A stretch of DNA of 10,747 nt from JAIEOG01 sp964611895 (GCA_964611895.1 CAZTDN010000042.1:1-10747), one strand, 5' to 3'; positions 1-6,800 are shown, numbered from the stretch's first letter. Translations and numbers: made by a program. Notes: generated from the letters alone by a model not told the origin.

Positions 1-52
1 TTTTACGCAGTCTTTTGGGAAGTTTCAACTGCTCCAGTTTTCGGGGCTAGGG

Positions 53-592
53 TCAATCGCTATCCGTAGTTTCGTGCAAATCGATATGGAGATCAAACTC
101 AAAACTAGAATTTGCAAAATAGGACATCAACAATCGCGACTCCTCGGCTTTGCTCTCGCTCTTGAACTCTCGATTGGGATTTTCCATCACGGGATTAAGT
201 CGATTCACCGTTTCATAGGACCACGGACTCACACAAGGGACGACGACAAAATCAAACCACTCCGCGTAGCCCCCCACATGTTTCTCCAAAAACAAGAGCG
301 CCCCCTTTACCCCACTAGTTTCGTAACCGTGCACTCCCCCTGTAACCAACACCGTCTTTTTCTCACCCCGACACGCGCCTACCCGAACTGCATAGAGAAG
401 AAACCGTTCTGGATCGAGAGTCAGCGCTCCGTACGGCTCTATGGTAAGCGCACTGCCGCGGCGTCGCTGCAGATCCTGCAACGGCTGTAGGACATCCTCT
501 GCGTAAAAACGCTGCACGCGCTGTTTGGTGAACCAAACAAGTTTTCTCTCGGGTCCCCATGCGGGAAGCTGGGCTTGGGTAGGATTGCGCAT
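53..592 (-). pseudogene. M14-type zinc carboxypeptidase, C-terminally truncated
   Basis: This 179-residue reading frame matches, from memory, the N-terminal half of bacterial M14-family metallocarboxypeptidases (succinylglutamate desuccinylase/aspartoacylase-like), which hydrolyse amide or peptide bonds with one zinc ion. Visible are the HxxE zinc motif in GGVHGYETSG (H88, E91), an NPNR segment with R141 as likely substrate-binding arginine, and the third zinc ligand in HIDLHETTD (H173). Full-length relatives are roughly 300 residues or more and continue after this point with a segment carrying the catalytic glutamate. Here a TGA follows TTDSD at once. The other two minus-strand frames across positions 1-58 also hit stops and do not show the expected continuation, so a simple one-base frameshift is not evident. 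The start is ATG at 592, with a GGGAGA ribosome-binding site about ten bases upstream. It is divergent from the GFA gene. Most likely a gene remnant; a functional short form is unlikely without the catalytic residue. Confidence 0.7.
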
Positions 593-679
593 CTATTTTT
601 CTCCCAAAAAATCTGTGTTTCCCATGCCAAAACACGCAAGATACTATCGAGTCAATTGATAAACCTACCCGAGGGGATG

Positions 680-1087
680 ATGATAAAAAAGTGCGAAGGT
701 TCCTGTCTTTGTAAATCTGTGACATTTGAACTTTCTGGCGAACTCAAAGGATTTTATCTTTGCCACTGCTCGCGTTGTCGCAAGGAAACGGGATCGGCTC
801 ACGCCGCAAATCTCTTTTGCGCTGGTGGCACTCTCCGTTGGATCTCGGGTGAAGATCTCGTCAAAACCTATTCCGTTCCCACAACGCGATTTAGCACTGC
901 GTTTTGCTCCAAGTGTGGCAGCTCGCTTCCCGTTGGCGGAACCTCTAGCCGGATGAAAATCCCCGCAGGCTGCCTGGACACCGCAGTTGAACTCACCCCA
1001 AACGCGCACATCTTTTATGAAAGCCGCGCCAATTGGGACAACGACCTGGATAAGGTAGCTAGACACGCTGAGTTACCGCCACGATAA
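680..1087 (+). CDS. GFA/CENP-V-fold zinc-binding protein
   Basis: A 135-residue protein of the GFA family, named after glutathione-dependent formaldehyde-activating enzyme; most members have no proven reaction. The family's zinc-ligand pattern is complete: CLC at C9/C11, CHCSRC at C28/C30/C33, and FCSKCG at C76/C79, followed by the typical IPAGCLD segment near residue 94. Length is normal for a single-domain member and no signal peptide is present, so it should be cytoplasmic. Two ATG codons lie at 677 and 680. The GAGG at 671-674 is correctly spaced only for the second, so 680 is chosen; using 677 would add one residue. The frame is open further upstream to about 575 but that part overlaps the divergent peptidase start. 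It stands alone as a transcription unit. Family assignment is firm; the claim of formaldehyde or glutathione chemistry would be unsupported. Confidence 0.9.
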   Translation: MIKKCEGSCLCKSVTFELSGELKGFYLCHCSRCRKETGSAHAANLFCAGGTLRWISGEDLVKTYSVPTTRFSTAFCSKCGSSLPVGGTSSRMKIPAGCLDTAVELTPNAHIFYESRANWDNDLDKVARHAELPPR

Positions 1088-1153
1088 GTAGACTGACTTA
1101 GTCCAATAGGGCTAGTTTGGTCCAACTTACCGACGACAAATCTGTTTTTTTTC

Positions 1154-1191
1154 TTGTGACTTTTTTTCGGCGCTGAAATACTACTATTTCA
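1154..1191 (+). promoter_or_regulatory. Candidate promoter with 18-base dyad upstream of HiPIP
   Basis: An exact inverted repeat TGAAATA-ctac-TATTTCA occupies 1174-1191, directly before the AGGAGA ribosome-binding site (1195-1200) of the HiPIP gene. A weak sigma70-like pair can be placed over it: TTGTGA at 1154-1159 and AATACT at 1177-1182, 17 bases apart, each matching four of six consensus positions. In that reading the dyad covers the -10 box, where a repressor would act. Alternatively the dyad could form a 7-bp A/T-rich hairpin in the leader. I see no FNR/FixK-type box (TTGAT-N4-ATCAA) here, although such boxes often control cbb3 oxidase genes. The dyad is seen directly; its role is inferred. 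Confidence 0.4.
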
Positions 1192-1210
1192 CCTAGGAGA
1201 TCGAACACCC

Positions 1211-1546
1211 ATGAGCCAAAACCCGATCAATCGTCGACATTTCCTCCTCTCTGCTTTAGGTGCCGCGCTAGCAACACTCCCGTTGAGCTCACGAACCGGG
1301 TTTGCTGCAGATGCCAAAGTCTCCGAGTCCGATCCATTGGCGAGCGCACTGGGCTATAAACACGACGCATCCAAAGTGGACTCCAAAAAATTTCCCCAGC
1401 TCGCTAAACCAGAACTCAAAGGCCAAAACTGTGCCAGCTGCGCCCTCTTCACTCCGGGCGCAGGCGGCCTGGGAAGTTGCGCCATCATTAAAACAGGTCT
1501 GGTGACTGCCAAGGGCATGTGCGCTTCTTGGGTCAAAAAAGCCTAA
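1211..1546 (+). CDS. High-potential iron-sulfur protein (HiPIP), Tat-exported
   Basis: A 111-residue HiPIP, a small periplasmic electron carrier with one [4Fe-4S] cluster cycling between the 3+ and 2+ states. The four cluster cysteines have the family arrangement: C74 and C77 in NCASC, C90 in GSCAI and C104 in GMCASW near the C-terminus. The N-terminus has a twin-arginine signal (NRRHFLL at residues 7-13) followed by a hydrophobic stretch and a likely cleavage site near A32/A33, which fits export of an already folded cluster protein. The start is ATG at 1211 with AGGAGA ten bases upstream. It is the first gene of the oxidase unit, 26 bases ahead of ccoN. HiPIPs are known donors to terminal oxidases, for example the caa3 oxidase of Rhodothermus marinus, so a donor role to the adjacent cbb3-type enzyme is a reasonable inference. 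The family assignment is strong; the partner is inferred from context only. Confidence 0.93.
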   Translation: MSQNPINRRHFLLSALGAALATLPLSSRTGFAADAKVSESDPLASALGYKHDASKVDSKKFPQLAKPELKGQNCASCALFTPGAGGLGSCAIIKTGLVTAKGMCASWVKKA

Positions 1547-1556
1547 ACCTTTAACT

Positions 1557-1569
1557 CGAAAGCCTTTCG
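1557..1569 (+). promoter_or_regulatory. Short perfect dyad in place of the ccoN ribosome-binding site
   Basis: CGAAAG-c-CTTTCG is an exact inverted repeat lying between the HiPIP stop (1546) and the ccoN ATG (1573), followed by TTT and then the start codon. As RNA it could fold into a 5-bp stem with a 3-base loop. No ordinary Shine-Dalgarno sequence precedes ccoN; the only purine-rich segment, GAAAG, is one arm of the dyad. It could reduce translation of ccoN relative to HiPIP, act as an RNA-processing boundary, or be a weak attenuator. It is too short to be called a terminator. Confidence 0.35.
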
Positions 1570-1572
1570 TTT

Positions 1573-2919
1573 ATGAACACTTCCGATAAATTGGTGAAGT
1601 TTCACCTGAACGCTGCCGCCTGTTGGTTGGTTTTTGGAATGCTTGCGGGGCTATCACTAGCCTACCGCCTCATTTCGCCTTCTGCGGCGGAGTTCCTTGA
1701 GACAGTCTCCTGGCTCAACTTTGGGCGTGTGCGCATGTTTCACACTCACGTCGCCATCTTTGGTTGGCTCTCCAATGGGTTCTTGGCTTTTTCCTATTAC
1801 GCTTCTCCTCGAATGGTTGGGCAAACGCTCTTTCTCCCCCAGCTAGCCTGGACCAATCGCTGGATCATGCAACTCGCCCTGATAGTTGGCTCGGCGTCGA
1901 TTCTCGCAGGGCATGCCGAAGGGGTTGAGTACGCGGAACCACCGTGGTTTGCGGATTTGATTTTTGCTGTGGCGTTTGTCTTTGCGCTGGTTTGCATATT
2001 AGGCACCTTGCTCAAAGATCGCTTGAGCAACCTCTATGTCTCCGGATGGTATCTCGCTCTGGGGTTCGTCTTTACGACTTTGAACTTCGTCATGGCGAAC
2101 ACGATCGTCGCTCACATCGCCCCTGGCGCGGCGGGTGCCGCACTCGAAGGCCTGTGGATCCACAACGCCGTTGGACTTTGGGTGACTCCCATGGGCGCCG
2201 CGATCGTTTACTACCTACTCCCCCTCATGGTGGGCAAACCTATCGCGAGCCATAAACTCTCGCTGATCGGTTTTTGGACCTTGGCCCTGCTCTATCCCCT
2301 GGGCGGAAGCCATCACTACTTCTATAGCCCAGTGCCTTGGTGGCTACAGGTCATTGCGGTCCCACTCACCAGTGCGTTGATATTTGTCGTTTATACGGTG
2401 GTTTATAACTTCTTTGCCACCATGAAGGGCCAGTGGTCCCTCATTACGAGCAATATCGGGCTACGGTTTCTTACGTTTGGGATTTTTTCCTACATCATGA
2501 CCTGCACCCAAGGGCCCTTTCACGCGCTGTTTTCAGTACAGCGCGTAGTGCATTTTACCGATTGGATTGTTGCCCATGCGCATTTGGCTCTCTTTGGTGT
2601 GTTTTCCTGGTGGCTCTACGCCTTTATTTACTTTGTCTGGCCCAAGCTCACTGGCCGCACATTTTCTCGCAAACTTTCAGAATGGCATTTTTGGCTGACA
2701 GTCATCGGGTTCTTTTTCCTGTACTACATCCCCGATACCATCGCCGGGCTAATGCAGGGTTTTTCTTGGCTGCGCGGCCTGCCGTTCATCGACTCACTCA
2801 CCGTATCGCAACCATTTTGGATCCCTCGCGCGATTTCGGGAGTCGTGCTGTTAGTAGGTTTTGCGCTGCTTTTAATCAATATGTACGGACCGTCGACACC
2901 CGAGGCAAAGAATGAGTAA
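1573..2919 (+). CDS. ccoN: cbb3-type cytochrome c oxidase subunit I (CcoN)
   Basis: A 448-residue polytopic heme-copper oxidase subunit, the catalytic core that reduces oxygen to water and pumps protons in the inner membrane. The metal ligands expected for the C family are all visible: H57 in GRVRMFHTHV as low-spin heme b ligand, H197 in the WIHNAVG segment and H247/H248 in GGSHHY as copper-B ligands, and H335/H337 in WIVAHAHL as ligands of heme b3 and heme b. Y241 lies six residues before H247, the position of the cross-linked active-site tyrosine in characterised cbb3 enzymes. Length is close to the usual 450-480 residues and about twelve hydrophobic helices can be counted. The ATG at 1573 has no good ribosome-binding site. 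The end overlaps the next gene by eight bases, indicating coupled translation with the cytochrome subunit. The alternative, a NorB-type nitric oxide reductase, is disfavoured by the tyrosine pattern and the CcoO partner. Confidence 0.93.
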   Translation: MNTSDKLVKFHLNAAACWLVFGMLAGLSLAYRLISPSAAEFLETVSWLNFGRVRMFHTHVAIFGWLSNGFLAFSYYASPRMVGQTLFLPQLAWTNRWIMQLALIVGSASILAGHAEGVEYAEPPWFADLIFAVAFVFALVCILGTLLKDRLSNLYVSGWYLALGFVFTTLNFVMANTIVAHIAPGAAGAALEGLWIHNAVGLWVTPMGAAIVYYLLPLMVGKPIASHKLSLIGFWTLALLYPLGGSHHYFYSPVPWWLQVIAVPLTSALIFVVYTVVYNFFATMKGQWSLITSNIGLRFLTFGIFSYIMTCTQGPFHALFSVQRVVHFTDWIVAHAHLALFGVFSWWLYAFIYFVWPKLTGRTFSRKLSEWHFWLTVIGFFFLYYIPDTIAGLMQGFSWLRGLPFIDSLTVSQPFWIPRAISGVVLLVGFALLLINMYGPSTPEAKNE

Positions 2920-4075
2920 GAACAATTATTACGAACGGCCTGTCTTCTTGATGCTCGCGGCCGGGGTTGGTTTTTTTCTACTTTCTTTTGTAGGCATGGG
3001 ACTAGCTCCCTGGACATCGCTCAAGAATGTCACCCAACAGGCCCAGAGTCAGTCCAATCCCTATTACACAGACGGCAAAATTAACTCCGTAGGCCGAGGG
3101 CGCAAGCTGTATATTCAAGAAGGGTGCTGGCACTGCCACTCACAGTTCGTTCGTCCTGTTGCAGGTGAGCCTTTTCGCTACGGCCCATTCAGCCAGGCCT
3201 GGGAAAGTCGCTTTGACATCCCCCAGCTCTTTGGAACGCGTCGTGTAGGACCCGACCTAAGCCGCGAAGCCGGAAGACACTCCGACGATTGGCACTTTGC
3301 GCATCTCTACAACCCACGTTCAACGACACCGCAGTCGATCATGCCTTCTTATCGTTGGTTTTTCAAAGACACCAGCAAAGGCCCAGAACCCACTCAAGAT
3401 GCGGTTGATCTCGTGGCGTACCTACAGCAGCTTGGTGGGCACTATAAAGAGGACATACAAAAAATAGTTTACCCGAGACTCTTTAAAGTCACCGGAGCCC
3501 CAGTAGAGACCCAAGAAGCTCTAGATCGGGGGGCACAGCTCTTTGCCGAAAACTGCTCTGGCTGTCACGGGGCTCGCGCCGATGGACAGGGCACCGCCAA
3601 AAAGTTTCTCAAACCCGCAGCCCCCAGCTTCACGCGGCGCTTTGTTTCCACCTCTGAAGTTTATTCCATCCTCAACCGAGGGGTTTTGGGAAGCGCCATG
3701 CCCTCCTTTCGTGAAATGCCCGCGCAAGACCTGTGGGCCATTTCCGAATACATTTCCAAGGTCGGTTCAAGCGCGCGCGAAACGACGTGGCAGTACCTCG
3801 AAAAACACAAGTCTCTTCTCCCAAAAGGTGCGGCAATCTACTCGGCGAAGTGTGTGACCTGTCATGGAGCCAAAGGCGCGGGCGATGGCGTAGCTGCCGC
3901 TGCGTTGAATCCTCGACCCAAAGACTTTACCCGCCGAGCATTCGAGCCGGAGATGTTTGCAGAAATTCTATCCAAGGGCGTAGAAGGGTCCTCGATGGTT
4001 CCGTTTCCGATGTCCCAGGAAGATCTCACTGCTCTTACGGCGTATGTGGCGAGCTTTTATGACGGTGCCCTGTGA
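2912..4075 (+). CDS. ccoO: Triheme CcoO-CcoP-like fusion, cbb3 oxidase cytochrome c subunit
   Basis: A 387-residue membrane-anchored c-type cytochrome that should pass electrons into CcoN. Residues 11-32 form one N-terminal helix. Residues about 55-190 are a CcoO domain: heme site CWHCH (C72, C75, H76), the CcoO-type SQFVRPV segment after it, and M144 in SIMPSYRW as distal ligand. Two further class I cytochrome c domains follow without another membrane helix: CSGCH (C215, C218, H219) with M253 in SAMPSF, and CVTCH (C314, C317, H318) with M352 in SSMVPF as likely ligand. Usual CcoO is monoheme, about 200 residues; the diheme part resembles the periplasmic region of CcoP. The ATG at 2912 lies inside the end of ccoN with GAGG seven bases upstream. 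The stop shares GTGA with the next gene. The fusion is read directly in one continuous frame with no sign of a sequencing frameshift. Confidence 0.92.
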   Translation: MSKNNYYERPVFLMLAAGVGFFLLSFVGMGLAPWTSLKNVTQQAQSQSNPYYTDGKINSVGRGRKLYIQEGCWHCHSQFVRPVAGEPFRYGPFSQAWESRFDIPQLFGTRRVGPDLSREAGRHSDDWHFAHLYNPRSTTPQSIMPSYRWFFKDTSKGPEPTQDAVDLVAYLQQLGGHYKEDIQKIVYPRLFKVTGAPVETQEALDRGAQLFAENCSGCHGARADGQGTAKKFLKPAAPSFTRRFVSTSEVYSILNRGVLGSAMPSFREMPAQDLWAISEYISKVGSSARETTWQYLEKHKSLLPKGAAIYSAKCVTCHGAKGAGDGVAAAALNPRPKDFTRRAFEPEMFAEILSKGVEGSSMVPFPMSQEDLTALTAYVASFYDGAL

Positions 4076-4296
4076 GTCTTCGGACGATCTCATACGGCGT
4101 TTTGGGAAGCTGGCTCCTTAGTCGAACAACCTACGCTTGCCCGTTTTGCGATGCGGGCGCAGTGGACGCAGCGGCGTTTATTTTGACGGTTCTTCTGCCC
4201 TTTGCGTTCTCCATGGCGTTTATTCTTTTGGCGGTACGTCGCATATACAAAAACAGTTCGCAACATACCCCTCCTCCGGAAAGGAATATTTCATGA
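4072..4296 (+). CDS. Small exported CPFC-motif membrane protein
   Basis: A 74-residue protein starting at GTG in a GTGA overlap with the cytochrome gene and ending in an ATGA overlap with the next gene, so it is translationally embedded in the oxidase unit. Residues 1-22 look like a short signal sequence ending in TTYA. CPFC (C23, C26) follows and would sit at or near the start of the mature protein outside the membrane. One strong helix spans about residues 33-55, then comes a basic RRIYK stretch and a polar tail on the cytoplasmic side. The two cysteines could bind a metal, form a disulfide or exchange thiols. I do not recognise a named family, though small signal-plus-CPxC-plus-helix proteins near respiratory oxidase genes are familiar to me from memory. 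Candidate roles are an oxidase subunit or a copper/heme-assembly factor; neither is shown. Confidence 0.75.
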   Translation: MSLRTISYGVLGSWLLSRTTYACPFCDAGAVDAAAFILTVLLPFAFSMAFILLAVRRIYKNSSQHTPPPERNIS

Positions 4297-4439
4297 GCGC
4301 TCAAGACAACCACCCAGGCCGCCCTCAAATCGCCGATGGCAAGATCCCGCTGTGGATTATCGTGATGTGGATTCTAGGCATCACCTGGATCGTGGTCTAC
4401 ATCTACCAAGGGCTGCAACAGCCTCCCCAGCTCTGGTAA
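4293..4439 (+). CDS. 48-residue single-helix protein, resembles CcoP N-terminal (FixP_N) segment
   Basis: A 48-residue protein with ATG at 4293 inside an ATGA overlap and AAGGAA about seven bases upstream, a good ribosome-binding site. After a polar N-terminus it has ADGKIPLW, one transmembrane helix (about residues 18-38) and a short tail QQPPQLW. The D-x(3)-P-L-W start and aromatic-rich helix ending in VVYIY resemble the FixP_N segment that anchors CcoP in other cbb3 oxidases (an acidic D-N-P-L-P-x-W-W start and a helix ending near Y-x-x-Y). Since the heme domains of CcoP appear fused to CcoO in this operon, this may be the leftover CcoP anchor acting as a separate subunit. A CcoQ-like role is the main alternative. 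It is the last gene of the unit, eight bases before the convergent methyltransferase end. Coding status is well supported by overlap and ribosome-binding site; identity is inferred. Confidence 0.7.
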   Translation: MSAQDNHPGRPQIADGKIPLWIIVMWILGITWIVVYIYQGLQQPPQLW

Positions 4440-4447
4440 TTTCTCCC

Positions 4448-5614
4448 TCAAAGGAAAAAATATTCGATGCCTTTGCCCTTCCAGGCTTCCACCGAGGCGA
4501 TACTAGCCTGCGCAGTGTCCGGATTCAGCGCTACGTAAACTACCCCTACTTCCTCGTCTTTCGTCGCTGGGTCCAAGATCTCTTTGTCCAGCAGAGTTTT
4601 GCCCCATTTATGAGGATCGCGGTCGAAAAAGCCCACTACTTTTTCTGGGTTTTGCAACTGCGAAGCCAAAAACGCTCCATAAAAACCCGCACCGTAAACC
4701 CCCACTTTTGACTCAGACCGTCGGTCGCCCTCGAAACGCCGCACCCGTTCCCCGATCGTACTCCAATAATGCGCAATCCCCTGCACCTGCGATCGGATCT
4801 GCGCCACCTGCGCACCGGAGACACTCGGGCTGGATTCGACTCGGCCCTTGCGCGCAACAACAATGATCCCGCCCTCGTGCGAATGCGCATCTACCTCGAC
4901 TGCTTCGAAGCCCGTAGCTTTAAGCAAGTACTCCAACGAAGTCAGCGAAAAATGATTGATATGATCGACCACTATCATCTCCGCCCGATTTGAAAAAAGA
5001 TTGGGGACGATAAAATAAAACAAACCTTCAGGTTTCAATAGAGCGTGAATGCGCTCTAAATCCGCCACCGGAGCCGAAACATGCTCCAAGGAAAAAAAAC
5101 TCGTTATCAAATCAAACTTACCGTTCCAGTCTTCAGGGATTTCAAACACAGCGCCGCATTCTGGCGGGGATATTTTTTCCCAAAAGGGTCGGTACCCGGG
5201 ACTCACATCAAAAAAATGGGGTTGAAGCGCCGGCACGTGGGAGCGCAATTTACCCAATACCGCCCCCTTTCCACACCCAAAATCCAAGATCAGGGGTCGC
5301 TGGATCAAATCGACTTTGCTCAAGAGCACCGCAACTTCATGATCAAAACGAAATACCGGCTTACCATCTCGGATCTGGTACAGCTCATCCTCTTCCGCAC
5401 TGCCCAAAAGCAAATCGTACGATTCTGCGTAATATTGTTTTAAATCTTCTATCTCTTGAGTCTGAACATGCCCGCACTTTTCGCAAAAATACACCCGAGT
5501 ATCCGACGGTAAGAACCTTCTCAGAGTCGTAATCGAACGCCCATTTACCGTCTGGTAAACCGGAGCTCCAAACGCTGTTTGACAAACGTTGCACTGAATC
5601 GATTTAGAGAACAT
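4448..5614 (-). CDS. Zinc-ribbon class I SAM-dependent methyltransferase
   Basis: A 388-residue three-part methyltransferase like those acting on sugars and related metabolites. Residues 8-47 form a putative zinc site (CNVC at C8/C11 and CEKCG at C44/C47). The Rossmann methyltransferase core has LILDFGCGKG (108-117) as the SAM-binding motif I and SFFSLEHV (172-179) plus IVPNLF as later motifs. A C-terminal nucleotide-fold-like region holds VGVYGAGFYG (284-293) and VVGFFDRD (306-313), matching the C-terminal domain of sugar C-methyltransferases of the Methyltransf_13/Methyltransf_14 type. Length matches that family (about 400). The start is ATG at 5614, with AGGT-type purines seven bases upstream; longer in-frame starts would run far into the glycosyltransferase gene, which already overlaps by 11 bases. 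It is presumably co-transcribed with that gene for modifying a surface glycan or secondary metabolite. The substrate cannot be read from the sequence. Confidence 0.85.
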   Translation of the reverse strand: MFSKSIQCNVCQTAFGAPVYQTVNGRSITTLRRFLPSDTRVYFCEKCGHVQTQEIEDLKQYYAESYDLLLGSAEEDELYQIRDGKPVFRFDHEVAVLLSKVDLIQRPLILDFGCGKGAVLGKLRSHVPALQPHFFDVSPGYRPFWEKISPPECGAVFEIPEDWNGKFDLITSFFSLEHVSAPVADLERIHALLKPEGLFYFIVPNLFSNRAEMIVVDHINHFSLTSLEYLLKATGFEAVEVDAHSHEGGIIVVARKGRVESSPSVSGAQVAQIRSQVQGIAHYWSTIGERVRRFEGDRRSESKVGVYGAGFYGAFLASQLQNPEKVVGFFDRDPHKWGKTLLDKEILDPATKDEEVGVVYVALNPDTAQASIASVEAWKGKGIEYFFL

Positions 5615-6800
5615 TTTGCACCTGGTCCTTTTCCCACCGTACGTATTCCAACGCATTATGAAAAGCTGGAGTCGAAGGCACTGCACCTAGTGGTTCAGAC
5701 TTCCAACCCAAATGTTTTTTAAGAAAGCGCCAAGGATAGTGCAGACCCAACGCCTTTCCTGCTACTCGCCACAAGGCTGTTCGAGGGGCGCGATCTTTTC
5801 GCAACTCTTCCCGGATTTCTGCACGAACCGCTGCTGGTTGTTTATAGTAAGCCTGCTTCCAAGCTTTGACTTGCGCCCTGGCTTTCAATCCCTGACCCTG
5901 AGCTATCCGGATATCCCGCCACGACTCCACGAAAAGCTGGCGCGGACTTACCGGAATTCGGTCCAACCGACCCCCCACCAAGTGGGCCATTCGAATGTAC
6001 TCATGGTACAAAGCTGAGCTCAAGATGCGGGCCTTGATCGGGGTGTGCTGATAAAAGACTTCGTCCCCCTCTGCCCCAAAGTCTTTTTTCAAATGCCCCT
6101 GGTCGCGCTCTCCCCAAAGATAAATTCTCCCATGGCTGTGTTTACAGCTTCCGTACACTGTTAAACAATCATTGATGTTCAAGATCTCATCCGCAAATCG
6201 CAGCTGAAGAAACGCCATTGTATAGTCAGGAGAGTACGGAGGACAAAGCCTACCCGCAGCACTTTGGAGAATTTGTGCTTTGAGATCACGGTGCAAACAG
6301 GAGTTTAGTCCTCGCGGCAAGGTCGTCTCAAAATACCCTCGAGGCAAAGTCATGAAAAACTGGATCACTTCGTCACTGCTGTACAAACGGCATGCCCCAT
6401 CTAAATGGCCCCAGTTCACTACAGGCGGATCCAATAGATCGTTAAAGAGGTCTTGAGGCCAGCTCACCACTTTAGCTGGATGTTTTTGAAGAGCCGCGTG
6501 AATGGTCGCCAAAGCTCGGGGCTTGAGAACGGATTTGTCTTCCAACAAGAGCTGGTAGGTTCCGTTTGCAGCAGCAAAAGCAGACTCCCAGTTGTCCGCC
6601 ATGTTCAAGCCACCGGTCCGGACGACCCGTATGCGTGGGTCAGAATACCTCTCCAACGCACGCACCGTGTCAGATGTGTCATCATTGTCGGCAATGATTA
6701 TTTCGAAATCTCCAAATGTTTGATCGAGTACACTCTGAACTGCGTACCCGACCAAAAAAGGCCGGTTTTTAGTCGGAATGACCACACTGAAGTAAGGCAT
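5604..6800 (-). CDS. Family 2 glycosyltransferase (GT-A fold)
   Basis: A 398-residue cytoplasmic glycosyltransferase. The N-terminal 110 residues are a typical GT2 domain: YFSVVIPTKNRP (3-14), SVLDQTFGDFEIIIADNDDTS (23-43) and LLLEDKSVL (84-92), where E87-D88-K89 takes the place of the metal-binding DxD motif. The remaining 280 residues are less conserved, lack clear membrane helices and probably include the acceptor-binding region. The frame is open to 6836, but ATG at 6800 begins exactly at the conserved MPYFSVVIP start, so it is chosen; the ribosome-binding site there is weak. It overlaps the following methyltransferase start by 11 bases, indicating a coupled two-gene operon. No other polysaccharide genes lie in the window, so donor sugar and acceptor remain unknown. 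The EDK in place of DxD is within family variation but may affect metal use. Confidence 0.88.
   Translation of the reverse strand: MPYFSVVIPTKNRPFLVGYAVQSVLDQTFGDFEIIIADNDDTSDTVRALERYSDPRIRVVRTGGLNMADNWESAFAAANGTYQLLLEDKSVLKPRALATIHAALQKHPAKVVSWPQDLFNDLLDPPVVNWGHLDGACRLYSSDEVIQFFMTLPRGYFETTLPRGLNSCLHRDLKAQILQSAAGRLCPPYSPDYTMAFLQLRFADEILNINDCLTVYGSCKHSHGRIYLWGERDQGHLKKDFGAEGDEVFYQHTPIKARILSSALYHEYIRMAHLVGGRLDRIPVSPRQLFVESWRDIRIAQGQGLKARAQVKAWKQAYYKQPAAVRAEIREELRKDRAPRTALWRVAGKALGLHYPWRFLKKHLGWKSEPLGAVPSTPAFHNALEYVRWEKDQVQNVL

Noticed and set aside
74..490. Long plus-strand open frame opposite the carboxypeptidase
   Set aside because: It has no ribosome-binding site and no recognisable protein features, while the minus-strand frame has clear family motifs.
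1090..1152. Possible GFA gene terminator ending in an eight-T run
   Set aside because: Only four-base stems can be drawn (such as GACT/AGTC) and none is GC-rich or adjacent to the T run.
2433..2915. 160-codon open frame inside ccoN in another frame
   Set aside because: It lies fully within a conserved oxidase gene, has an arginine/serine-rich composition typical of shadow frames and no family motif.
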